A DNA stretch of 64,000 bases. Origin: Ridgeia piscesae. Lineage: Eukaryota; Annelida; Polychaeta; Sabellida; Siboglinidae. The notes under the pieces are model-generated. The model searched no databases. It saw nothing but the letters and a program-made list of their open reading frames with translations, and had not been told where the DNA came from. Each line of letters begins with the position of its first letter. Within the stretch, counting starts at the first letter, position 1. The translations under genes and the position numbers were made by a program. Positions 53,838-64,000 of this stretch are shown here, in pieces. The stretch is from positions 569,202-633,201 of the forward strand of contig JAODUO010000144.1 of NCBI GenBank assembly GCA_025642075.2. The letters are read 5' to 3'.

Positions 53838-56776
53838 GTTTGAAGTAGAGTACTAATGTTATGGCTTACCGTATATCTTATCCCTCTGTAAGTACATAGT
53901 ATGTACCATATATTTTATATGGTATCCAGTATACTATACAGATTATTCTCGAAGTGCAATGGTTTTGATGATTTCAGTTTCAAAACTGTATACAACTAAC
54001 AATTCAATGGTATGCCATATATGGTACACTTGTCTACGGATAATGATATATTATAAAATTTTATGGTCTAGTCTTGGTAAATATATAAAAATGTAATTAA
54101 TGTTGTAGCCACTGCACAATTTCCTGGCTCTAAGAATGTTGTTCTCACGGGCATTAATAACCAATCACTGTCACTCTCTCTGATATCTTCACTTTCTCTG
54201 TCACATGTGTTCTTACCTGCAGTATTGTTGATACAAAGGTATTTAACCACTTCATAGTGAGTGTCTGTCCAGTAAGAAGAGTAACACCGTCCCTCAGCCA
54301 CAGTTACTTGACAGTGTTGCTCTCCATCACACGTGTCTCTTAGTTGTTGCATTCGATTTCTGGACGCAGGCTTTGTACATCTAGCATTTACTGGGCAGCA
54401 GGTGTTACGTCGACATGACCGAGCACTTCTTCCCAATATTGCATTCACTATATAAATATGTTGATGTTCATTACATTGCAACGTGAAGGAAGCATTGTTC
54501 TCATACTGGCAGCCCACAGAATGTACTGAAAACAGAAAAGAAAACGTAATCAGTTCACCAGGCAGTCAGACTCTCTGTAACATTGACTGAGGGCACTCAA
54601 ACATGTGTTCTCTTTCTTGCATTTCATACTTGCTCTGTCTGTCATGATTTGTCTTTTTGTAATTTGTTGCTCTTTCTGTTATTTTATTCTAGCTCACTCA
54701 AAGGCATTCGGTTATATTTTATAATATTTATTCTCAATGTAAAAACTTCCACTGTTTTATTGTGTTTGTATGTTTATTTTCCAGCAGTGAACATGCAAAT
54801 ATGCTGAGTCATGGAAGACTAAAGCTGATTAGAAACATATCTGAAACGATGGAAGTTTCAACACATTATAGTATGCTTGACAACCGACATAGCACCTTCA
54901 GTGGTTCATTTGCTGACATTGCTGTCACCTTGTAAGTTCAACTTAGTCAACCTAAGTGTTGTTTTAATCCCTGAAGATGATAAAGCTGCTTTGCAGGATA
55001 ATATTTTAGACTGAAAACTTATATACTGGTTTGAAAGAAGCATGTTTATTATAAGAAACAACCTAACACCTTTATGCATGATAAAAGTTCCAGTTTTCAG
55101 CATAGCTTGACAGCATAGAAATGCTTGGTATCTGTCAGCCACATGTGGATAAGTGACATCAGAGAATATAGAACAGGAATTGTTACAATTTTGTTTAGAC
55201 AGTGTTTTCTTTAGTGTTAAAATAGTATGACTTCTTGATTATATGTGGTTGTACGGTTTCACAATGCACAGTCTTTAGGGGCACCTGCAAAATGTCTTAC
55301 ATCATTATAAGCTTTTGCTCATAGAGAGATAACTAGACAGTGTATTACTGACACTTAAAAAGGTTTGACAATCCTGATCTGGCAATTTATGTTATTTTTC
55401 TAACAAATATTAATCATTTTCATAGTCAAAATGCATAATGTGTGCTTACCTGTGGGATCATTTCTACAAATGTAGTTAACAGATTCATAGTCAGTGTCTA
55501 TTTCACTCAACTGCCTGACCCAGACATTACATGTCTGCCGTCCATCACATCTGTCCTTTAGGTATTTCACATCTTGTGTGGATTCTTGATATCTGTAGTC
55601 ATCCACTGATGAACAACATCTCCTGTTATTGTGGCATGCCTCGGAACTCTGTCCTATTGTGGCATTGACAACTTGGATATGTTGTGAATTGTTACACTGC
55701 AACTTCATCATGGCCCCATTTGTGTAGATGCACCCAACTCTGTTAACTACAAACAGAAAGAAAGAGAATGCTATATTAGCTATTACCAGGTATGCATTGA
55801 ATTGACACTTGGTCAGTAATGTGACAGTGGTCAGTGATGTAACATATTGTCCAGTGGTGTTCATAATTAAGCGGCTTTAAGTGGTCATCTTTGTGGAAGG
55901 TCAGAGAGTAAACAACCATTTCCTTCAGTTTGATATGTGCCTGAGGGCACAACACGAAATATCAGTATTTGTAACAGATATTTTATGCAGCTTTTTTTAA
56001 CGTTGAGTTCACAATGATGAACACTTTGTTTTGCATTTGTTCCAAACTGTGTTAACTGTCCAGTGTGTCCACTAGTCAGTTCATACAATGGATAATGGTG
56101 AGTTGAATTTTGGTAAACAACAGATCTGTTCTGAGATAAACACCTTAAGGAATGTTTGCAGTTTGGTGATGTAGGAGGGATAGCAAACCTTATAAGCACA
56201 TGCAAAGTCACATACAGTTATTCCGAGATGCTAGCTCCACCGTAGTAAAATTGTAATTGAAATGTACCTGGAGAATTGTTGACACAAAAATAGTTAACTC
56301 TTTCATAATCAGTCTGTCTGTAAGTGGTTGTCTTGCGATGTTCTCCATTAAATGTAGTCATGTAATACTGGTAATAACACCAATGCTTCACCACTCTAAC
56401 TTGACATTGCTGCTTTCCATCACAAGAGTTCTTCAGTTGTTGCACTTGTTTTGTAGATGCAAATGTTGCACAGACATTCTGTGATGGGCAGCAGGTTTTG
56501 TTGTTGACACATGATGTGGCACTTGTCTCCAGTATTGCATTAGAAACATAAATATGTTCATGTTCTTGACAGTGGAGCACCAAGTTTGCATTTCTTGTAT
56601 ATCGACATGCTGAAGAATTGACTGAAAGTATAAATGAAATAGTGAAATAGAGTTAGATAGAGACAGAGACAGAGACAGAGACAGAGACAGAGACAGAGAC
56701 AGAGACAGAGACAGAGACAGAGACAGAGCCAGAGACAGAGACAGAGACAGAGACAGAGACAGAGACAGACACACAC

Positions 56777-56818
<42 letters not shown>

Positions 56819-57265
56819 GTATGTATGAACATATAGTTATGCCAGTTATACATTTAATTAGGCCTGGCATTATGGTGAATACTCTGCATTAATAAAGTAG
56901 TTTTGAACCAGGAAGTAAATGGTTTTCAGGACACTGACGTATCTCATGTGCACTGATGCATTACATTTACTGGCGCACTACAACATACATCACAGATAAC
57001 TAGGCAGAGGTCAAGAAATCCTGTTTACATATTTGGATTGTTATATTAGCTGCTCTTTACACTTTGTATGAAACATTGACAGATGTCACATTGTCATGAC
57101 TGATTCAGAATATATATTAATTGTACATGAACTGTTTCACAAACCATTTAAATCTTCTGGAGGTGCTATTTAGAACTTACCATGTCTAATGGTCTGAGTC
57201 TGCTGACAGGCCACACACAGTGCTAACACTACCAGCAGGAAGGTTTCTGTGTGAAGTCTCATCAT
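50841..57265 (-). CDS. Receptor E: three-lectin mucin-stalk receptor, one tail frameshift
   Basis: Exons: signal peptide 57181-57265 ([15 protein letters not shown]), lectin 1 56268-56621, lectin 2 55450-55746, lectin 3 54217-54525, stalk 53262-53477 (AALTTTT repeats), transmembrane 52415-52493 ([20 protein letters not shown] then YRRRR), tail 50841-51457. Phases agree up to the tail. Lectin 2 pairs with D lectin 1 and the F lectin ([20 protein letters not shown]); lectins 1 and 3 pair with D lectin 2 (HIYI, CDGxQxCQV). Tail: NLYETV, HVYYNNG, HVYYNDQ (Y-x-N), DYDYVW, VDYIEI and VSYTEV (ITIM-like, 25 apart), end VENELYN. Compared with F one +1 shift is needed in the G-rich linker near 51060-51110; without it the protein is about 651 residues. 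The LYSKP motif is degraded. It may be a pseudogene, or the shift may be an assembly error. Start taken at the ATG at 57265; another lies three codons upstream. Confidence 0.75.
52655..52995 (-). mobile_element. tRNA-derived SINE, interrupted
   Basis: The minus strand shows the head (GAACCTGAGTTCAAATTCTG near 52945-52965), CTCCAGTTCACTCAGCTGTA, CTGTAGACAGTGGTGGATGT and GAGATGGTGTTTACTTGAAC of the family at 22640. About 100 bp of other sequence (52800-52900) splits the body. It sits in receptor E between stalk and transmembrane exons. Confidence 0.65.
53580..53840 (+). mobile_element. RTE-type retrotransposon 3' end with (ATG)n tail
   Basis: The + strand reads [20 protein letters not shown] then [16 protein letters not shown], the same C-terminus as the copy at 20265-20765, with a deletion of about 15 bp. 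It is followed by a tail of about 20 ATG units at 53774-53835. It lies antisense in the receptor E intron between lectin 3 and stalk. Confidence 0.85.
56655..56820. repeat. (GACAGA)n and (GACA)n microsatellite
   Basis: About 18 GACAGA units followed by about 12 GACA units, in receptor E intron 1 a few tens of bases from the lectin 1 acceptor. Confidence 0.97.
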
Positions 57266-57579
57266 GGTACTCATGTGCAGTCCAAAATGTTCACACAAAA
57301 TCAGTTAGTGTTATTCAGAGCTACTTCTTGGCCACATTCCAGTCACATGTCACTGTAGTGCCCTCACTGAGTAGCTCAGTTGTTCCACAAACCTTCCCTA
57401 TTGTTGTGTGTGCTCCTGAGGTCACTAGTTGTATGAACACAACTACTCAACTTGTTACAGGTCAGAGCACCTTTGTTGGTCGTCACGCGTGGCTGCACAT
57501 TTGGGTGGCAAAGGACATGCAGCTGGTGTGATTTATTTTTGTTCTGAACTTCCTCCTTCCTTTTATGACAGCACAGTTG

Positions 57580-57634
<55 letters not shown>

Positions 57635-58466
57635 ATAGCAACAGCAGCATCACTAATAACACCTTTATTTGTTTGTGTCGAGTAATGAGTGCAATATACT
57701 GAAGAAAATAAGTGTACACTGTACATCTGAACAAGCTTTGTAATTTTATTGGAATTAAAAATTATATTTAATAGTAGCACATTTCACTTAATTCCAGACT
57801 AACACAATACTAATTAAATAATAATATTTTAGTAGAGTTGCTGTGCTCCAGGTCTGGAACCAGACATTGCATGAGTCCTAACAGGTGCTGTGAGTTTCAG
57901 TTACACAAATTCACACACCCAGAACTTTGACACCACAGTGACAAGTATTAATACCACAGCTGTGCAACCTTGGTTTCTAAGCTCCACTCTAATTCAACCG
58001 TTACAGACAGAACAGATATGTATCCAAATGTTTGGAAATGATAATCGTTAAAAACAGACAATGCAGTAACATATTGTATCAGATGGTTATGGAAATTATT
58101 GGTAACATTAATATGGATGCTTTAGTCAGTAACCAAAAATACATGAACATCACTAGGTAGATTTTTTCTATCAGTAATGAAATACATGTTACAGCGATCA
58201 CTGATGCGTACAAGTACAGTTACCGGTAGCACCATTCTATAGTTCCCGCTGTTCTACCAGGTGGATTAATGGTTATGGGAACCTGGATGACCATCTATTT
58301 TTTTTATATAACTAGTAATTAATGTCACCAGATGTTGACAAGAAATACCTTGTAATGTTCTGCATCAGTCCTGTGTGGTTACAATTAGTTGAAGTATTTT
58401 ATCACAGTCTGCTGTGTCATACAGTTGTAACACAAGTGTAATATAAGTAATTTTGCTATGTTAATT
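57266..58466. other. Intergenic between receptor E and relic H1
   Basis: 5' flank of E. A pure (CAG)n tract of about 17 units lies at 57582-57630; a shorter imperfect tail follows. No exon recognised. Confidence 0.5.
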
Positions 58467-60303
58467 CATTATACAGTTAAATTTTTACTGTCTACACATC
58501 ACTGTCACCAGGTGTCTCCACTGTCCATCTTCTGGTCAGTGGCTGGTCGTTCTTATGTTGGATTTCAGTGTAAGTGACCCCTGGTGATCTGAGGCTAATC
58601 TCTACCAACCTATGTGCTTGTGTCTTGGGCGGTAAATGTCGACATATTCTAAATGGGCTGTTCCTTCCTCCCCAACCCCTCCATTCCCCCAGTCCCTCTA
58701 TTCCCCCAGTGCCTCCATTCCGCCTGAGAGTGCCTCCATTCCCCCAGCCACTCCACTCCCCCAGTGCCTCCATTCCCCCTGAGAGTGCCTCAATTCCCCC
58801 AGCCACTCCACTCCCCCAGTGCCTCCATTCCCCCTGAGAGTGCCTCCATTCTCCCAGCCACTCCACTCCCCCAGTGCCTCCATTCCCCCTGAGAGTGCCT
58901 CCATTCCCCCAGCCACTCCACTCCCCCAGTCCCTCCATTCCCCCTGAGAGTGCCTCCATTCCCCCAGCCACTCCACTCCCCCAGTGCCTCCATTCCCCCT
59001 GAGAGTGCCTCCATTCCCCCAGCCACTCCACTCCCCCAGTCCCTCCATTCCCCCTGAGAGTGCCTCCATTCCCCCAGCCACTCCACTCCCCCAGTGCCTC
59101 CATTCCCCCTGAGAGTGCCTCCATTCCCCCAGCCACTCCACTCCCCCAGTCCCTCCATTCCCCCTGAGAGTGCCTCCATTCCCCCAGCCACTCCACTCCC
59201 CCAGTGCCTCCATTCCCCCTGAGAGTGCCTCCATTCCCCCAGCCACTCCACTCCCCCAGTCCCTCCATTCCCCCTGAGAGTGCCTCCATTCCCCCAGCCA
59301 CTCCACTCCCCCAGTGCCTCCATTCCCCCTGAGAGTGCCTCCATTCCCCCAGCCACTCCACTCCCCCAGTGCCTCCATTCCCCCTGAGAGTGCCTCCATT
59401 CCCCCAGCCACTCCACTCCCCCAGTCCCTCCATTCCCCCTGAGAGTGCCTCTATTCCCCCAGCCACTCCACTCCCCCAGTCCCTCCATTCCCCCTGAGAG
59501 TGCCTCCATTCCCCCAGCCACTCCACTCCCCCAGTCCCTCCATTCCCCCTGAGAGTGCCTCCATTCCCCCAGCCACTCCACTCCCCCAGTGCCTCCATTC
59601 CCCCTGAGAGTGCCTCCATTCCCCCAGCCACTCCACTCCCCCAGTGCCTCCATTCCCCCTGAGAGTGCCTCCATTCCCCCAGCCACTCCACTCCCCCAGT
59701 CCCTCCATTCCCCCTGAGAGTGCCTCTATTCCCCCAGCCACTCCACTCCCCCAGTGCCTCCATTCCCCCTGAGAGTGCCTCCATTCCCCCAGCCACTCCA
59801 CTCCCCCAGTGCCTCCATTCCCCCAATTCTTCCACTTCCCCAGCCACTCCACTCCCCCAGTGCCTCCACTCCCCCAATTCTTCCACTTCCCCAGCCACTC
59901 CACACCTCCAACCTGTCCATTCTCCTAACCCCTCCACTCTCCCAACCCCTCCACTCTCCCAACCCCTTCACTCTCCCAACCACCTCTCCACTCCCCCAGC
60001 CCTTCCACTCTTCCCGCCCCTCCATTCACCCAGCCACTCCACTCTACCCAGCCTTCTCCCAGCCCCTCCACTCCTCCCAGCCCCATCCACTCCTCCCAGT
60101 CCTTCCACTCCCCCAACCCCTCCACTCCCCTGACTGCCCACACATTGTCGTAGTCTTCCGAGTCATTCGCAGGTTTGCTCTGTTTGTTTGGCACAACTCA
60201 TCCAGTGCAACGTCTCGTGAAGTCTGGAGTTTGTTCTGTCGTTTTTTCTTTGCTCCTCTCACCCCAGACTGCTCATTGTAGTGTACATGTCCACCACCAG
60301 GTG
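58467..60303 (-). pseudogene. Relic H1: receptor tail exon expanded by a 55-bp VNTR
   Basis: The 5' side keeps [14 protein letters not shown] and DVALDEL, then a 7-bp deletion removes the LYSKP core and shifts frame (PNKQSKPANDSEDYDNVWA continues in another frame). The Gly-rich linker has been replaced by the VNTR. The 3' side keeps SPGVTYTEIQHKND (ITIM-like) and VETPGDSD, then a TAG where paralogues have a Gln codon, and a deletion before the LYN end. No upstream exons are attached: the segment stops at 60303. Dead copy. Confidence 0.8.
58680..59880. repeat. Minisatellite, 55-bp unit, about 21 copies
   Basis: The unit contains GCCTCCATTCCCCCTGAGAG, TGCCTCCATTCCCCCAGCCA and CTCCACTCCCCCAGT on the + strand. 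Repeat spacing measured at 58781 and 58836 is 55 bp. It derives from the short GGAGTGGAGGGGCTG linker repeat of the family tails. Irregular shorter units continue to about 60130. Confidence 0.95.
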
Positions 60304-60386
60304 ACACTAGACGTTTTACAATTATTATTATGTGTATAATATCATTTTCTATTAAAAAGTATGTTTATCATGTATGTAACACAAAA

Positions 60387-60537
60387 TTAATTATAGAGTT
60401 CATTTTCAACCATCTGCATGTCACTGTCACCAGGTGTCTCCACCTGCTGGTCAGTGGCTGCATCCTTCGTACGCTGGACTTGAGTGTAAGTGACCCCTGG
60501 TGAACTTGGGTTAATACCCTGTGACCTTTTGTCTGGG
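60387..60537 (-). pseudogene. Relic H2: C-terminal end of a receptor tail
   Basis: Reads SQGINPSSPGVTYTQVQRTK, then [22 protein letters not shown] and stop. The ITIM-like VTYTQV and the C-terminal signature are intact, but everything upstream is replaced by an (ACGCAC)n array. It could be the last part of an exon broken by repeat expansion. Confidence 0.75.
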
Positions 60538-60539
60538 TT

Positions 60540-60676
60540 CACACATACGCACACGCACACGCACACGCACACGCACACGCACACGCACACGCACACGCAC
60601 ACGCACACGCACACGCACACGCACACGCACACGCACACGCACACGCACACGCACACGCACACGCACACGCACACTA
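60540..60676. repeat. Hexanucleotide (ACGCAC)n
   Basis: About 22 uninterrupted GCACAC/ACGCAC units adjoining relic H2. Confidence 0.97.
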
Positions 60677-61307
60677 AAGATATCATTAGAGATCATTCAC
60701 AATAAACAATATTCTACAAAGTGATGTGTAGCTCCCTCAAATGGATAACTTTGCATCATTTCCAATGACAGTCAGGCTTCAGAGGATTGTAGATTTTGAT
60801 ACCAAAATGTTAGCCTCTCCGATTTCTATCATGTTAGAACAGATTCTGTCAGAATCCTTAGTTCTTCTGGAGTGCGGCATGTTATATTATTAGTTAAAAC
60901 CCCTCAATACCATACCCAGTGCCGCTATATATTATTATACGGTGCTATATTATTACTTTGGCACATAAGGGTTATCTCTTACAATAAGATGCAACTGCAC
61001 AGAAGCATGAATATTGGGAAGGTAATTGATCAATCTTTCATGTGACCAGCTGTTTAGCAAAACTCCATCAAGCAATCAAACAATGGATACCGAACACATG
61101 CATTTTATTGTATATTTTGATGAAATGTTTTCAGAAGGTTTTCTTGGGCACAAAACCATAAGGGAAAGTTGCTCAAGTGAACAATATATGCAGTAGTGTT
61201 TGATCAGGAAGATGTCATGTCGCAATAATACTTCTTTGTTAGCACTCAATGCTCTAGTAGGGTATAAGTTGAACAAACAGCTTCGTACGAGTGAAGCACC
61301 TTTATGG

Positions 61308-61400
61308 TATGCACGCATGCACCCACCCACGCACCCACCCACGCACGCACGCATGCACGCACGCACGCACGCACGCACGCATGCACGCACGCACGCACAT
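61308..61400. repeat. (GCAC)n / (CACC)n tract
   Basis: Tetranucleotide GCAC/ACGC repeats with CCAC and GCAT variants. Confidence 0.95.
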
Positions 61401-61555
61401 GTGTAATTCCTGTTTACTGCAAACTTATGCTTGACTAGCACATATACTGATAATATGTGTGGATTGTTAGGCAATACTTTTTAGCAAAATAAGTCCCACT
61501 GGGAGTGCAATAGAGAATGAAATAATACTACCAAAGTACAAAATATGTGTGCATT

Positions 61556-62622
61556 CTTGCGTGCGTGCGTGCGTGTGTGCGTGCATGCGTGCGTGCGTGC
61601 GTGCGTGCGTGCATGCGTGCGTGCATGCGTGCATGCGTGCATGCGTGCATGCGTGCATGCGTGCATGCGTGCATGCGTCTTTGCTTATGTGTGTCACTCA
61701 CTGTGTGTCACTCACTGTGTGTCACTCACTGTGTGTCACTCACTGTGTGTCACTCACTGTGTGTCACTCACTGTGTGTCACTCACTGTGTGTCACTCACT
61801 GTGTGTCACTCACTGTGTGTCACTCACTGTGTGTCACTCACTGTGTGTCACTCACTGTGTGTCACTCACTGTGTGTCACTCACTGTGTGTCACTCACTGT
61901 GTGTCACTCACTGTGTGTCACTCACTGTGTGTCACTCACTGTGTGTCACTCACTGTGTGTCACTCACTGTGTGTCACTCACTGTGTGTCACTCACTGTGT
62001 GTCACTCACTGTGTGTCACTCATTGTGTGTCACTCATTGTCATCACTGTGTGTCACTCACTGTGTGTCACTCACTGTGTGTCACTCACTGTGTGTCACTC
62101 ACTGTGTGTCACTCACTGTGTGTCACTCACTGTGTGTCACTCACTGTGTGTCACTCACTGTGTGTCACTCACTGTGTGTCACTCATTGTGTGTCACTCAC
62201 TGTGTGTCACTCACTGTGTGTCACTCATTGTGTGTCACTCACTGTGTGTCACTCACTGTGTGTCACTCATTGTGTGTCACTCACTGTGTGTCACTCACTT
62301 GTGTGTCACTCACTGTGTGTCACTCACTGTGTGTCACTCACTGTGTGTCACTCACTGTGTGTCACTCATTGTGTGTCACTCATTGTGTGTCACTCATTGT
62401 GTGTCACTCACTGTGTGTCACTCATTGTGTGTCACTCATTGTGTGTCACTCATTGTGTGTCACTCATTGTGTGTCACTCATTGTGTGTCACTCATTGTGT
62501 GTCACTCATTGTGTGTCACTCACTGTGTGTCACTCATTGTGTGTCACTCATTGTGTGTCACTCATTGTGTGTCACTCACTGTGTGTCACTCACTGTGTGT
62601 CACTCACTGTGTGTCACTAGGC
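61556..62622. repeat. (GTGC)n tract followed by 12-bp minisatellite, about 77 copies
   Basis: 61556-61680 is (GTGC)n with GCAT variants. From about 61688 a 12-bp unit TGTGTCACTCAC runs to 62622 with ATT variants clustered in the second half and two length slips (near 62037 and 62299). Three overlapping open frames of more than 350 codons here are artefacts of a stop-free unit divisible by 3. Confidence 0.97.
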
Positions 62623-63265
62623 AAGACAATTCACCAGTACATTTTATATATTTTTTAATATGTGGAGATTGATGAAAATATTTTATGAATAAAATCTCAA
62701 ATTATATTACTAATGTATTTTATAGCACTGTTAGCCACTTAATGGATCTGTGCATTGTACAAATAAAACAATTTAGGAAAAGAGTGAAAAATATTAATAT
62801 GACTTATAAAGTACAGTCAAATACATAACAGAATATCTATTTAACACATTCAAAGCTTGTAAAAAGGTTAATAAGTAATGCTTGAATAAATGTCTACCAT
62901 ATTAAACATATTAAAGTAATTGAAGAGGTACATCTGTTTAAAATGACTACACAAAGTTAATAATATGCAATAATGGATCACACTAAAATTCAAGCTTTAT
63001 ATGTACAGATGATTTGAATGTTGTTAATAATATTTAGTTAACATGATTTGATACAGAAGCAAATATGAAGGCATTCACAAACAGAAGTCTTCATAAACAC
63101 ACACTCAAGTATAATGTCTGCTCGCAGCTAGGACTGTCACAGTCACTGGTGGTTTATTTTAACATTCACTCACCAACACCTTCAATCTATGCAAGAATGT
63201 AGTCTGTGTTTAGGATTAATAATTATATATTGTCTGTGTGTATATCGTGTGTAATACGACATTAT

Positions 63266-63725
63266 TTAACTGTAGAGGTCATTCTCGACCATTATGACAT
63301 CATCATCACCAGGTGTCTCTCTGCTGTCCACCTGTTGCTCAGTGTTCCTAGGTTTGACCTCAGCATATATATTTTTGATTTCTAAGTCATTCCTAGGTTT
63401 TCTCTGTTTGTTTGGCTTGCTGTACAACTCATCAAGTGGAACATCCGGCGACATCTGGAGGTTGTTTGGTAGTTTCTTCTTTGCTCCTCTCACCCCAGAC
63501 TGCTCGGTCTGGTACACATGTTCAGCAACAGGTGGCGTCATTGTCTGTCTGGTGTTGTAGTACACATGTGTGTCACCAGGTGGATGTGTCACAATGTCCT
63601 CTGGGATGGTGTCATATGGACTTGTGTCAGGTTCTGATTGGTTGGAGTGTGCCGCCTTTTTCAAACTACTTTCAGGCCATGTGGGCTGAGTGTCCTGTGT
63701 GAGAAGGGTAGCTGGACGTCTTTGT
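63266..63725 (-). CDS. Receptor I: intact cytoplasmic tail exon, gene continues off the right edge
   Basis: A single exon after a good acceptor (TTTTATTTCCCCAG at 63726-63739), 1 + 153 codons, open throughout. It starts QRRPATLLTQDTQP and contains SPYDTIPED, HVYYNTR (Y-x-N), [31 protein letters not shown] (Y-x-x-P), then directly NIYAEVKPRN, and ends VENDLYS. The EDYDFVW block, the Gly-rich linker and the first ITIM-like site of its paralogues are missing: one clean in-frame deletion joining RND to the second site. It is the 3' exon of another receptor whose transmembrane and lectin exons should lie beyond 64000. Confidence 0.75.
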
Positions 63726-63785
63726 CTGGGGAAATAAAAAATATGAAATGTCTTCTATAATAAAAATGTCTTCTAGTGTGTACTA

Positions 63786-64000
63786 TACAAGATTTAACAA
63801 GATTTAACAAGATTGCCACCTAGAGATTCAACTCTAGATGGCGGGTGGACTAGGAAGCCATTTGGCTTATCGAGAGTCCAACCTATCTATCTAAGTATAC
63901 CCCGCCCTTCTTAGGTATATGTCGATTTTATTTTTAAATATATTAGCACTACTAGCACCTACACAATCAGCTGATAATCTGTTCCATTCGTTTACTGTTC
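63786..64000 (-). mobile_element. CR1-like non-LTR retrotransposon 3' end
   Basis: On the minus strand from the window edge: TVNEWNRLSADCVGASSANI then FKNKIDIYLRRAGYT and stop, the classic C-terminus (V-N-x-W-N-x-L-P/S ... A-x-S-x-N-x-F-K-N) of these elements. A 3' tail of AAATCTTGTT repeats follows (63786-63815). It is 5' truncated by the window and lies in an intron of receptor I. Confidence 0.75.

Larger units (their letters stand above)
60677..63265. other. Intergenic, no gene recognised outside repeats
   Basis: Apart from the GCAC/GTGC tracts and the 12-bp array, the flanks (60680-61300 and 62640-63265) are AT-rich and show no exon. Confidence 0.5.

Noticed and set aside
57582..57640. 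Polyglutamine protein
   Set aside because: A (CAG)n tract in intergenic DNA with no supporting exon around it.
61545..62672. Three overlapping frames of about 360 codons (Cys/Val/Ser/Thr/His)
   Set aside because: 12-bp repeat without stops, open in all three + frames.

Overview
The window is eukaryotic nuclear DNA from an animal. Coding sequence sits in short exons with GT-AG introns, and the rest is AT-rich DNA full of micro- and minisatellites and decayed retrotransposons. Nothing fixes the species. Intron size, repeat content and the gene families suggest a marine invertebrate, with a mollusc or other lophotrochozoan as a low-confidence guess. All gene models below come from reading splice sites, reading-frame phase and paralogue comparison by eye.

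Left edge (1-4457, + strand): five exons of NAT10, the RNA cytidine acetyltransferase. They cover the helicase region up to the edge of the acetyltransferase domain. The 5' exons lie to the left; the 3' half of the gene is not recognisable anywhere in the window. A 30-bp minisatellite fills its last visible intron.

The rest (6166 to the right edge, - strand): a head-to-tail cluster of one family of predicted type I membrane receptors. Each gene is built from phase-1 exons in a fixed order: signal peptide; zero to three SUEL/galactose-lectin-like domains (one exon each); a Thr-rich mucin-like stalk; a transmembrane exon; and one large cytoplasmic exon rich in Tyr motifs. In order of coordinate: A (6166-10389, no lectin), B (15474-21409, no lectin), C (24623-30442, one lectin), D (33310-40939, two lectins, tail frameshifted), F (43079-47035, one lectin, intact, stalk lost), G (47455-47592, relic tail exon), E (50841-57265, three lectins, one tail frameshift), H1 and H2 (58467-60303 and 60387-60537, relic tails), and I (63266-63725, intact tail whose upstream exons lie off the right edge). 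Letters are labels used only in this report.

The cytoplasmic tails look like signalling platforms. D, E and F carry a pair of ITIM-like motifs (L/V-D-Y-I-x-I/L and V-S/T-Y-T-x-V) exactly 25 residues apart; B has a comparable pair 29 apart. Tails also carry repeated Y-x-N (GRB2-SH2 type), Y-x-x-P (CRK/NCK type) and, in A, Y-x-x-M (PI3K type) motifs. Most family tails finish with V-E/D-N-D/E-L-Y-N/S. The layout recalls vertebrate paired or inhibitory immune-receptor clusters, but is built on a different ectodomain. I know of no named system with this architecture; that and all signalling roles are inference.

Between and inside these genes lie at least eight minisatellites (12 to 56 bp units), many of which share a GTGAC core; 3' ends of several non-LTR retrotransposons; tRNA-derived SINEs; a MULE-type DNA transposon remnant; a long fold-back element; and a D/F segmental duplication that points to recent birth and death of receptor genes.
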